Of a stretch of 64,000 bases of DNA, positions 8,425 through 16,706 are shown one piece after another. The stretch comes from Microbacterium sp. cx-55. GTDB lineage: Bacteria; Actinomycetota; Actinomycetes; Actinomycetales; Microbacteriaceae. Position 1 is the stretch's first letter. Each line of letters opens with the position of its first letter. Made by a program: the position numbers and the translations under genes. The stretch is from positions 558,001 to 622,000 of the forward strand of contig NZ_CP088261.1 of assembly GCF_021117345.1 (NCBI RefSeq), given 5' to 3'. The notes beneath the pieces are model-generated. The model did no database searches and was not told the DNA's origin. It was given only the letters and a program-made list of their open reading frames with translations.

Positions 8425-9141
8425 TTACTCGCAGGTGTACTCGTGCCCGTTATGGAGATGCACGCCGGGGCCGAGGTCGGCGCAGATGCTGGCGTTGCCG
8501 AGCGCCGCGAAGTACGCCAGCAGCGCGATCGTCGCGGCGATCATCACGATCGAGATCAGGATGCCGGCGAGGGCCAGTCGCCGCGGCTGCACGGTGCGGC
8601 CGAGGTGCCGGAACGACGCCGCACTCAGCACGAATCCGATCAGCGCGAGCACGGGGAGGAACGAGAGCACGAACCCGGTGATCGTGGCAGCGGTCCACGC
8701 GGTCGCCTGTCGCGGGGTGTCGTACTGGCGCGGGCCCGGACGCGCCTGTCCCTGCGGGTGCGCGCCGCCGGGGTAGGGGTGCCCGGGCCGCATCGTCTCG
8801 AGGGCGCGGACCTCATCCGGTTCGAGCGTGCCCGCCCGGGCGCGCGCGGCGACGGCCATCATGTCTCGGTCGCTGCCGACGCCGGCCGCGTGCATCTGGG
8901 TGATCGCCCACGCGTACGCCGCGCGCTGGTCTTCCGACATCGCGCGGTACATGCGCGTGACCCGGTACAGGACGGCGAAGAAGAGGATGCTGACCAGCAG
9001 CGCCATGAATCCGTCGCCGGCGTGGTTGTCGAAGTCCGTAACCCACAGAAAGATGCCGGTGGCCAGAGATACGACGCCGAAGCCGCCCAGCACGGAGATC
9101 TGCGTGATCCAGTAGCCCTTACCCCGTTCGCCGTCTGCCAC
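8425..9141 (-). CDS. Four-helix membrane protein, DUF4190-like C-terminus
   Basis: A 238-residue integral membrane protein of unknown function. Two helices lie near the N-terminus (about residues 14-34 and 43-62), followed by a soluble stretch (65-145) with a SHOCT-like helical segment (AGTLEPDEVRALE) and a Pro/Gly-rich linker, then two helices (about 148-170 and 187-213). A short extracytoplasmic C-terminus contains two Cys residues (SICADLG, HEYTC) that could form a disulfide. The start is a GTG at 9141 without a strong ribosome site. It shares orientation with the downstream HNH gene but is separated from it by 226 bp. Confidence 0.6.
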   Translation of the reverse strand: MADGERGKGYWITQISVLGGFGVVSLATGIFLWVTDFDNHAGDGFMALLVSILFFAVLYRVTRMYRAMSEDQRAAYAWAITQMHAAGVGSDRDMMAVAARARAGTLEPDEVRALETMRPGHPYPGGAHPQGQARPGPRQYDTPRQATAWTAATITGFVLSFLPVLALIGFVLSAASFRHLGRTVQPRRLALAGILISIVMIAATIALLAYFAALGNASICADLGPGVHLHNGHEYTCE

Positions 9142-9287
9142 ACGCCCACTCTAGGTCGGGCCACCGGCAGCCCTGATTCCCGTAGCTCAGGTCGCGTTCA
9201 CTTCGCGGGCTCTTCTCGTTCACGGACGGTCGTTCGGCGTCGTTACGTTGCTTGACGGACCGCGCACCCGAGCGCGACTCCCGACAG

Positions 9288-10862
9288 ATGAGAATGCGAA
9301 TGAGAACAACGAGCCGAACCCGACTGAGTATCTTGACCGCTGTGACCGGGGCGCTCGCCCTCGTTCTCGGTGTCTCCGCCGCCGCTCCCGCCCCCGCGGC
9401 GCTGGCCCTGACCGAGGCTGCGGGCGTGGGCGCCCCGCAGCAGATGCTGATCGAGAGTGTCCACGCGAGCGGCAAGGTGCTCGAGATCGGCAACGATCGC
9501 GCCCAGCTCACCGGCGCCGACAACCAGCCCGCCGCTGCGGCGATCTTCACCCGCGGCACGAAGGGCCCCGACCTCGTCGCACAGACCATCACGGCCTACC
9601 CGGTGACGGGTAAGACGGCGACGTACGTGTTCGCGAACCCGGAGGGCGAGGTTCTCGTCCGTAACGCGAACGAGTCGGCGGCTCCCCGCTTCCTCTCCGC
9701 TCGGACGGTCGACATCGTCGCCGCCGCACAGGACCCGTACGCGCAGTGGGTCGCGGTCGATGCCGGATCGGGTGCCGTCTACCTCCACAACGTTCAGCCC
9801 GACGGGCAGGGTCGCACCGCGGCGCTCGACATGTACGACTGGAAGACGGCAGACACCTCGCAGATCCAGACCTACGACTCGGGAACCGCCGCCGTGCAGA
9901 AGTGGCTGCTGCGTTCCATGACCCCGGAGGTGGCGGTCTTCTCGGGTCGCACCGACCTGGGCGCGATCCCGGTTCTGCCGTCGGAGCGCACGGCACGGTA
10001 CAGCTGGGGGGCGACGGTCGCACTCACGTCGATCTCGTGGAACATGCCCGCCCCCGAGGTGTGGCAGTCCGAGGGGACCGTCACGGTCTCCGGAACCGGC
10101 GTCGGATTGCTCGGCGAGACCGTGCCCGTCAGTGCGCAGTACGTCGTCGGCTCGCTCGGCGACGCCATCCCCGCCACGATCAGCGGTCACGTCGGCATCA
10201 CGGTGAAGCAGCTTCGCATGCTCGAGCCGGCGCGGGTCGAGCGCCGGGTCTCGGGGTCTTCCGCGACCGTGTCGGCCCCGGTCGTCTGGGACTGGACGGG
10301 GATCACGGATGCGGCGGCCGCCCAGCCGGGAACCTTCACCGTGCCGGCGGCAGCGAGCAGCGGATTCTCCGCATCGCTCGTCGTGACGATCGTGGCGACC
10401 GAGCAGGTAAACATCGCGCGGGGCCCGGGCATCCACTTCGGCGTGCTGTTCGGTGAGGGCTCCGCGCTCAACGACGGCAACCGCGACCGGGTCGGGTTCT
10501 CCGACTGGCGAAGCGGCGGCGCGGCGAACCGCGTGACGCTGAACCGGGCCACGTACTTCTTCGATCAGCCGCAGCAGATCACCGGCGCTGCCGTGTTCGA
10601 TCGCGGCGCCGACGCGAAGCTCAACGTGGGCACCGCGACCGTGCAGTACCGGAACCTCACCGGCGGATGGGTCGACCTTCCGGCGAAGAACCTCACCTGG
10701 CCGTACACGAACGCGACCCCGCAGCTCGAGCTGACGGTCGACAGCGAGCCGGTGCTTGCGACCGGCGCCCGCGTGGTCATCACGACGAAATCGACCTCCA
10801 CCTGGATGTCGCTCTCCGAGTTCGAGGTCTACGGACCCGCATCCGCTCCGTCCGCGCGCTGA
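9288..10862 (+). CDS. Secreted multidomain carbohydrate-binding-type protein
   Basis: A roughly 524-residue exported protein. A signal peptide (about residues 1-40, ending APAALA) follows a run of three candidate starts in frame (ATG at 9288, 9294, 9300), none with a clear Shine-Dalgarno sequence. The next 150 residues have the short beta-strand rhythm of ricin/fascin-like trefoil lectins. The middle has a bacterial Ig-like stretch (EGTVTVSGTGVGLLGETVPV). The last 140 residues resemble a discoidin/F5-8C sugar-binding domain (ARGPGIHFG, LNDGNRDRVGF, SEFEVYG). No catalytic domain is seen. The next gene starts 36 bp downstream and encodes a surface metallophosphoesterase, suggesting joint work on an extracellular substrate. 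Confidence 0.6.
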   Translation: MRMRMRTTSRTRLSILTAVTGALALVLGVSAAAPAPAALALTEAAGVGAPQQMLIESVHASGKVLEIGNDRAQLTGADNQPAAAAIFTRGTKGPDLVAQTITAYPVTGKTATYVFANPEGEVLVRNANESAAPRFLSARTVDIVAAAQDPYAQWVAVDAGSGAVYLHNVQPDGQGRTAALDMYDWKTADTSQIQTYDSGTAAVQKWLLRSMTPEVAVFSGRTDLGAIPVLPSERTARYSWGATVALTSISWNMPAPEVWQSEGTVTVSGTGVGLLGETVPVSAQYVVGSLGDAIPATISGHVGITVKQLRMLEPARVERRVSGSSATVSAPVVWDWTGITDAAAAQPGTFTVPAAASSGFSASLVVTIVATEQVNIARGPGIHFGVLFGEGSALNDGNRDRVGFSDWRSGGAANRVTLNRATYFFDQPQQITGAAVFDRGADAKLNVGTATVQYRNLTGGWVDLPAKNLTWPYTNATPQLELTVDSEPVLATGARVVITTKSTSTWMSLSEFEVYGPASAPSAR

Positions 10863-10898
10863 CCCGCATCCGCTTTCCCACTTCTCGCAAGGAACCCC

Positions 10899-13691
10899 GT
10901 GAAATCACCTGCCCCTCGACGCGCCCTGCGTCGAACGCTCGCCGCGGTCGTCAGTACCGCCGTCGCTCTCGGCCTCGCCACCACCGGTGCCACGGTCGCC
11001 ACGGCGGCAACGCCACCGACCGCCCCCGACGCCGACAACGGCTCCAGCTTCATCCTTCCCGTGCTCCCCGACACGCAGTTCTACTCGCGGTACAGCGCGT
11101 CGCAGTTCTCCCCGAAGTACGGCACCAACCCGTTCGAGGTGCAGACCCAGTGGATCGTCGACAACCAGCGTGAACTGAACATGCCGTTCGCCGTACACGT
11201 CGGCGATGTCGTCGACCAGCAGGGTGTGACCGGCGAGTGGGAAGCCGCCGACAAGGCCATGGACATGCTCACCGCCGGGGGAGTGCCCTACTCGATCCTT
11301 CCCGGCAACCACGACGTCTCCGACATGAACGCCCGTTCGTCGACCGGGATCTCCGCCAACTACCGCGCGCGTTTCGGTGCGTCCGCGATGGCTGCGCAGT
11401 CGGCGGCGACCGGGAGCACGCTGCTCGGCACGTTCCAGGATGGACTCTCGTCGGCGTACCTGTTCGAGGCCGAGGGCCACACCTGGATGTCGCTCGCGAT
11501 CGCGTGGAACGCCTCCGATGACACGTTCGCGTGGGCGCAGGGCATCCTCGACCAGAACAAGGGCATCCCCGTCGTGCTGTCGTCGCACGCGATCATCAAC
11601 ATCGCCGCCGACCAGGCGTCGCCCGCGTCCTGGTGGTGGGGCGACCTGCTCTGGGACCGGCTGATCCGCAAGAACGACCAGATCATGCTGACGGTCAACG
11701 GTCACTTCCACGGCGCGACCAAACGCACCCTGACCAACGACTTCGGTCACCCGGTGCACCAGATCCTCACCGATTACCAGATGGCCGCCGACGGCGGCAA
11801 CGGCATCTTGACGCTGTTCGAGTTCGATCTGAGCAACCAGAAGATCGACGTCGAGTCGGTGTCGCCGTGGGTGACGAAGAAGGACGCGGGTTCGCGGGCC
11901 TCATCCGATACGCCCGTGCTCACCGGCCCCAGCCAGTCGTTCAGCTTCGCGTTCGACTTCAACGGCCGGTTCGGCTGGACGACGGATGCGGCGGAGGAGA
12001 ACAACGCCGACCTGTCGAAGCGCGCGAAGGAGATCGTGTCGGAAGGATGGGTCGGCGGCGACGGAAGCGGCACTCGTGCGGATGCGGGCGCGCCCAGCGA
12101 CTACCCGCAGGTCGACGGAACCGTCGCGCACTGGCGCTTCGGCGATGTGGCGACGGGCGTCGTCGATGAGACGACGGTGATCCCGGATGTGGCGGGCTCG
12201 AGCCCGATGTACCGCAACGCGGTCGACACCACCGATCACCCGGAGCTTCTCGAAGATGTGAACGTGACGCACACGAACCGGGCGCTGTACTCGGCCGACC
12301 CGGGTGCCATCTGCTTCACCGGCGCGACCCGCAACCCGAGTGGACCGGACCGGTTGTCGTACATCACGACCGAGTACGGCGCTCCGGCGACGTTCGTCGA
12401 TCTGAACGCGGAGGACGGGTACACGATCGAGACGTTCCTGCAGCTCGACGCGAGCTGGACCGAGAGCGCCAACCGCTGGAGCGCCGCGCTGACCCGCGGC
12501 GGGTCTCGCGCGTGGACCGGCATCGCCGACAGCTCCGACCCCGGTGCGGGGGTCGCGTGGCTCGGTATCTCCAGCCTGCGCGAGTACCAGTACTCGGCGG
12601 CCACCTCCGATCGCGGTCAGAGCTACACGCTCTGGTCGGGCGAGATCATGCAGAGCGCCTGGCACCACGTCGCCATCGTCAACGACCCGATCGCGGACAC
12701 GGCGATCATGTACGTCGACGGGGTGCCGGTGCTGCGGAATGCGTCGCAGGTCGGCGGGATGATGGCGTCGAACTTCATGCCGTGGATCATCGGCGCGTCG
12801 ACGTGGGATTCCGAGCCCGAGCACGGCTGGAACGGATGCGTCGGCGAAACCCGCATCGTCGATCACGCCCTGAAGGCGGACCAGTTCCTCTACAACCGTG
12901 TCGACATCGACGCGACGGGGGCGGGCTTCGCGGTGACGACCGATCTCGCGAGCGTCTACCCGCACGACAGTCGGATCGCCTCGCTCTCCGGGCGCGGTCA
13001 CGCCGGTGCGTCGGTGCGCGTCGAGTCCGACGGCGTGCTGCTCGGGAAGGCGGAGGTCGCTGCCGACGGCACGTGGACGGTGGCGCTCACCGAGCCGCTG
13101 GCCGGTTCCGGGTCGTACGGTCTGTCGTTCGTGCAGTCGATCGGTTCGCGTGACGGCAAGGCGCTCGATGCCGTCGTCGTGATCGGTGAGGATGCGGGCT
13201 GGACGCCGGCCGAGTCCGATCTGGCCGCCGATCTCGAGGGCAAGATCGCGGTGACACCGAACCCGTTCGTCGCCGGGGCTGAGCTGACGGTCGCCGTGCC
13301 GGCAGGTCACGAGGGCGAGACGGTGCACGTGTTCGCGTTCTCCACGCCGGCGGTGCTCGGCACCGGAACCGTGGGTTCGGGCTCGACCCTGCGCGTGAGC
13401 ACCCCGTCGAGTCTCGCGCTCGGTGAGCACCGTGTCGCGGTGTACTCGGCGGCCGGTGACGTACTCGGTTGGCAGCGTGTGACGGTGCAGGCTCCCGCTG
13501 TCGAGGAGCCGGTCATCATCCCGATCGATCAGCCGATCGAGGGCGGCCCGGTCTCGCAGGAGCCGCCCCGCGGCGGGGTGTCGGCGCTCGCCGTGACGGG
13601 TGTCTCGGTGCTCGGTACGCTGCTCGTCGCCGCGGGTGCGCTGATCGTGGGTGGGATCCTTCGTTCCCGCCGGGGTCGCCGCGCGGACTGA
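10899..13691 (+). CDS. LAXTG-anchored surface metallophosphoesterase with LamG-like domain
   Basis: A 930-residue cell-wall protein starting at a GTG preceded by AAGGA. Residues 1-36 form a signal peptide. A calcineurin-like phosphoesterase follows with its metal motifs visible: LPDTQ (Asp58), HVGDVVDQ (100-107), LPGNHD (134-139), SSHAIIN and VNGHFHG. A concanavalin/LamG-type domain (about 400-670; WHHVAIVNDP, YVDGVPV, GWNGCVGETRI) and Ig-like segments come next. The C-terminus has LAVTG (897-901), a hydrophobic helix and an RSRRGRR tail. This is the LAXTG sorting signal used by actinobacterial class E sortases. The substrate is unknown; a phosphodiester or teichoic-type polymer is possible. 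Confidence 0.88.
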   Translation: MKSPAPRRALRRTLAAVVSTAVALGLATTGATVATAATPPTAPDADNGSSFILPVLPDTQFYSRYSASQFSPKYGTNPFEVQTQWIVDNQRELNMPFAVHVGDVVDQQGVTGEWEAADKAMDMLTAGGVPYSILPGNHDVSDMNARSSTGISANYRARFGASAMAAQSAATGSTLLGTFQDGLSSAYLFEAEGHTWMSLAIAWNASDDTFAWAQGILDQNKGIPVVLSSHAIINIAADQASPASWWWGDLLWDRLIRKNDQIMLTVNGHFHGATKRTLTNDFGHPVHQILTDYQMAADGGNGILTLFEFDLSNQKIDVESVSPWVTKKDAGSRASSDTPVLTGPSQSFSFAFDFNGRFGWTTDAAEENNADLSKRAKEIVSEGWVGGDGSGTRADAGAPSDYPQVDGTVAHWRFGDVATGVVDETTVIPDVAGSSPMYRNAVDTTDHPELLEDVNVTHTNRALYSADPGAICFTGATRNPSGPDRLSYITTEYGAPATFVDLNAEDGYTIETFLQLDASWTESANRWSAALTRGGSRAWTGIADSSDPGAGVAWLGISSLREYQYSAATSDRGQSYTLWSGEIMQSAWHHVAIVNDPIADTAIMYVDGVPVLRNASQVGGMMASNFMPWIIGASTWDSEPEHGWNGCVGETRIVDHALKADQFLYNRVDIDATGAGFAVTTDLASVYPHDSRIASLSGRGHAGASVRVESDGVLLGKAEVAADGTWTVALTEPLAGSGSYGLSFVQSIGSRDGKALDAVVVIGEDAGWTPAESDLAADLEGKIAVTPNPFVAGAELTVAVPAGHEGETVHVFAFSTPAVLGTGTVGSGSTLRVSTPSSLALGEHRVAVYSAAGDVLGWQRVTVQAPAVEEPVIIPIDQPIEGGPVSQEPPRGGVSALAVTGVSVLGTLLVAAGALIVGGILRSRRGRRAD

Positions 13692-13709
13692 CGCCGTCGG
13701 AGTGCAATC

Positions 13710-13738
13710 GGGGGCGTGCCGCGTTGCGGTGCGCCCCC
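13710..13738 (+). terminator. Probable terminator after the metallophosphoesterase gene
   Basis: GGGGGCG (13710-13716) pairs with CGCCCCC (13732-13738). The interior TGCCGC/GCGGTG can extend the stem with two wobble pairs around a GTT loop. Only two T residues follow, so intrinsic termination is plausible but weak. It lies 19 bp past the stop codon and before the convergent HNH gene. Confidence 0.5.
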
Positions 13739-13803
13739 TTCACGTGTGCGCGTGTGCAGCCGTGCAAACGCGAGTCATGCGGGTGGCAGGAATGCTGCCC
13801 GCA

Positions 13804-15240
13804 TCAGAACTGCGGCAGGCGATCGGGCGGGGGACCGCCGGGTTCGACTCCGGGCGGGGGACCGCCGGGATCGTCGGGAATGAAGTGCACGGTCGGCGCC
13901 GGCGGGGTGTCGATGTAGGTGGTGCCGAGTGGGGAGGTCCATTCGAGTACCCCGCCGCCGAGCTGCCGCACCCGCCAGGCGGTGAATTGCTTCATGCTGT
14001 GGTGGCGCTGACAGAGGCCTTCGCAGTTCTCCACGTCGGTGGGTCCGCCGAGGTGATGGTCGACGGTGTGGTCGATCTCGCAGCGGATGGCGGGCACACG
14101 GCATCCGGGAAAACGGCAGTGTCGGTCGCGGGCCGTCAGGAATCGGCGCATCGGGTCGCTCGCGAACCGGGAATCGGTGTGCAGCACGGCACCGGTGACG
14201 GGGTCGGTGATCAGGCGGTCCCAGGCGCTGTTCACGGCTCCGGCGATGGCGCGTGCGGTCGCCGCGTCGATGGGTGAGCGACCGACGAGGTCGGCGGGGT
14301 GCTCGTCGGCGCCGAGCAGGGTGAGCGCGGGCACGACGACCTGCACCTTCGCGCGGATGGCGCCGAGCGTGCCCGGCCCATCGTCGGTTCGCGTGGGGTC
14401 GGCACCCGGCTGCGCCGTGAGCAGCATGTCGGTAAGCAGATCAACGCGCAACTGATCGACGGTGCGCTCATCGGACGCCACGATCTCGTCCTGATCGGAC
14501 GCACCAACACCGAGACCGGCGCCGGTGCCGCCTGCAGCTCGAGTCTGAGCTGCGGCCCGCGCCCGCACCCGCTCTCGAGCCTGGCCGCGCGCATCGACCG
14601 TGGCCGCGGCCTGCTGCGTCAGTCGGTCGTAGATGGCGTCGATGTGCAGAGTCGGGGCGATGAGGGTCAGCCCCGACATGCCGTCGCCGACGACGAAGGT
14701 GCGGATGCAGCGATCTTCACGGGCTTCCGCGTGCCGCTCGGTGAGGGTGCGCGGATGCAGTCGCTCGGCGAGGATCGCCAGTTCCGCGCGCAGACGCCCC
14801 GCGGTCTCGTCTTCGCAGCGGATCAGCGCGAGCTGCTCGAACTCGGCCCGCACCTCGGGCGGAAGCGGCCGCCCGAGCTCCGTGATCAGTTGCACGTGAG
14901 CGCGGGTGATCGTGCCCGTCTCCCACGCGTCGAGCGTGGCAGGAAACCCGTCGACCAGCATGCCGGCGTCGTTGATCTGCCGCTGCACCGACCGGTCGGA
15001 ACTGCGGATCGCTCCGGCGAGCTCGGCTGCGATCGCACGCAGCGCCATCTCGGTCGCCTTCACCGATGACGACGCGTGCGCCGTGTGCTGCTCGGCCAGC
15101 TCGAGGGCGCGCGCGAGCGCCCGACTCATGCGCGCCTGCCCCGCCGCGACCTGCGCGTTCGCGGTGCTCGCCGCGTGCACGATGTCGGCCAGCGTCGCGG
15201 TCTCCGCGTCGCTGAATCCGATGAACGTGCTCGTTGCCAT
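13804..15240 (-). CDS. DUF222/13E12-family HNH endonuclease-like protein, copy 2
   Basis: A 478-residue near-duplicate of the protein at 6813-8198, with the same DUF222 region and the same HNH segment (CRFPGCRVPAIRCEIDH; RHHSMK). Differences are scattered substitutions, a few extra residues in the linker around 235-245, and a longer Pro/Gly-rich C-terminus (GGPPPGVEPGGPPP). The upstream -10 box and leaderless-type ATG are also conserved. The function is unestablished; the intact frame and conserved HNH residues suggest it is not a pseudogene. Confidence 0.9.
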   Translation of the reverse strand: MATSTFIGFSDAETATLADIVHAASTANAQVAAGQARMSRALARALELAEQHTAHASSSVKATEMALRAIAAELAGAIRSSDRSVQRQINDAGMLVDGFPATLDAWETGTITRAHVQLITELGRPLPPEVRAEFEQLALIRCEDETAGRLRAELAILAERLHPRTLTERHAEAREDRCIRTFVVGDGMSGLTLIAPTLHIDAIYDRLTQQAAATVDARGQARERVRARAAAQTRAAGGTGAGLGVGASDQDEIVASDERTVDQLRVDLLTDMLLTAQPGADPTRTDDGPGTLGAIRAKVQVVVPALTLLGADEHPADLVGRSPIDAATARAIAGAVNSAWDRLITDPVTGAVLHTDSRFASDPMRRFLTARDRHCRFPGCRVPAIRCEIDHTVDHHLGGPTDVENCEGLCQRHHSMKQFTAWRVRQLGGGVLEWTSPLGTTYIDTPPAPTVHFIPDDPGGPPPGVEPGGPPPDRLPQF

Positions 15241-15337
15241 GCCCCAATTTTACGAAGGGCCTCCGACATCGACATCCCAGATCAGCGCCTCATTCGAGAC
15301 CCGTGGAGAACTCCCCGAAAGAGCTTCCTGTGGAGGA
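13861..15337. repeat. Long dispersed repeat, copy B
   Basis: This is the partner of 6832-8297, in direct orientation. Similarity runs past the HNH start codon for roughly 97 bp and ends just before the first plausible codons of the NERD-domain gene, so the duplicated block carries the HNH promoter as well as the gene. Confidence 0.85.
15247..15252 (-). promoter_or_regulatory. -10 element for a leaderless transcript
   Basis: TAAAAT on the minus strand sits 6 nt before the ATG of HNH copy 2, identical in sequence and spacing to copy 1. This supports a shared leaderless promoter. Confidence 0.5.
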
Positions 15338-15422
15338 TAAGATCCAGAACGAGCACCGCACCGCCGACCGCCACGACCCCGCATCACCGCCCCCGCGCAT
15401 CCGCCCGTACAGATTGGGACCG

Positions 15423-16661
15423 ATGGGAACTCTCGAATCCCGGCACCGCGCCGTATCCATCGCTGCGACGATCGTCATGGTCGTGGTTTCTGTCGTCAAT
15501 GCGGTGAGCTGGGCGCTCGCGGGACTGACGAGTCAGGCGTGGGCGTTCGTCGCGGTGGGGTTGCTCATCGGAGTGTTCCTGCTGTGGCCGGTGTGCCGTC
15601 GCCGCATCACCGGGTGGTCGCGCGCGTGGATTCTTCTCCTCTTCGTCGTGCAGGCGTTCGGCGGCTGGACGACGTTCTCGATCGTGCAGCTGGCGGTGCC
15701 GGCATCCCTTGCTCAGATTCATGTCGTGTGGGTGGTGCTCTTCCTCGTTGCGTTCGTGACGCGCGAGATCGCGGATGCATCGATCGGAGTGGCGCGGCGT
15801 GCCGACGTGCGGCGAGATGCGCGGCGCGCGGAGCAGCGGCGGATCGAAGCGAATCGCGAACGCGAGCTGGAGTACTCGCGACGGGTCGAACGCGCGCACA
15901 GCGCGGTGGCGCAGGCGAGCCGGCCGGGTGCGTTGACGGGGTACGAGCCCGATGATCTTGCGGGGGTCTCGCTGGGGCAACCGCCGCACATGTACGGCGT
16001 TCCGGGCGTCGGACTCGAGGCGGCCGGGTATCCCGAAGTGGCCACGGAGCTGGGCCGGCAGGGCGAGCGCAACTTCGCGAAGGCGCTCGCGAAGGCCGGT
16101 CTTCTCGACCGCTTCGCGACGTTCTGGTCTGTGCACATGCCCGATCAGACGCTGGGGGCCAGCGCCGAGTTTCCGACAGACGTCGACTGCGTGATCATCA
16201 CGGGCCGATCCGTGTTCTTGATCGACGTGAAGAATTTCGCGCAGGGCGACGTCACCTGGGTCACGGAGGCGGTGGATGACGGCGACGGCCGATCGCATCA
16301 CCAGCTCGTCGCCGTCGACAACGTCACGGGCGGCTACGTCGGCCAGCCGCGGTGGATGACCCGGAACATGCAGTTCGCCACCGACCGGTTCGGGGCACGA
16401 TTCACCGGGAGCGGCATCCGGCTCCGGGTGCAGCCGCTCGTCGTGATGATGCCGCGCCCCGAAGGTCTCGGGGTCGTCGAGGGAGTGATGTGGCCGGATG
16501 CGGTGCCCACCGTGGGGCTTCCGGATGCGCTCGCGCTTCTCGCGAAGGAGCGTCCGTTCGATCCGACGGGGCGAGACAGTGAGCTGCTCCGGGCGATGCT
16601 GAAGACGCTCATCAAGGATGACAGCGGAACTGCTCCCATGCCGCGGATCACGCGTCCCTGA
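15423..16661 (+). CDS. Membrane protein with NERD (nuclease-related) domain
   Basis: A 412-residue protein with four predicted helices in the first 125 residues, a highly charged helical segment (about 130-175, rich in RRDARRAEQRR-type sequence), then a NERD domain (about 215-350). The NERD core is recognised by GRQGERNFAKAL, DVDCVIITG and FLIDVKNF, which keep the Glu and D-x-K positions of the restriction-endonuclease-like fold. Members are linked to DNA processing, but the role of membrane-bound forms is unclear. The ATG at 15423 is used; an in-frame GTG at 15330 would add 31 hydrophilic residues and is possible. The gene diverges from HNH copy 2. Confidence 0.75.
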   Translation: MGTLESRHRAVSIAATIVMVVVSVVNAVSWALAGLTSQAWAFVAVGLLIGVFLLWPVCRRRITGWSRAWILLLFVVQAFGGWTTFSIVQLAVPASLAQIHVVWVVLFLVAFVTREIADASIGVARRADVRRDARRAEQRRIEANRERELEYSRRVERAHSAVAQASRPGALTGYEPDDLAGVSLGQPPHMYGVPGVGLEAAGYPEVATELGRQGERNFAKALAKAGLLDRFATFWSVHMPDQTLGASAEFPTDVDCVIITGRSVFLIDVKNFAQGDVTWVTEAVDDGDGRSHHQLVAVDNVTGGYVGQPRWMTRNMQFATDRFGARFTGSGIRLRVQPLVVMMPRPEGLGVVEGVMWPDAVPTVGLPDALALLAKERPFDPTGRDSELLRAMLKTLIKDDSGTAPMPRITRP

Positions 16662-16706
16662 CCGCATCCGCAGAACCCCGCCGCCCGCCGAAACCCGACC
16701 CCACCC

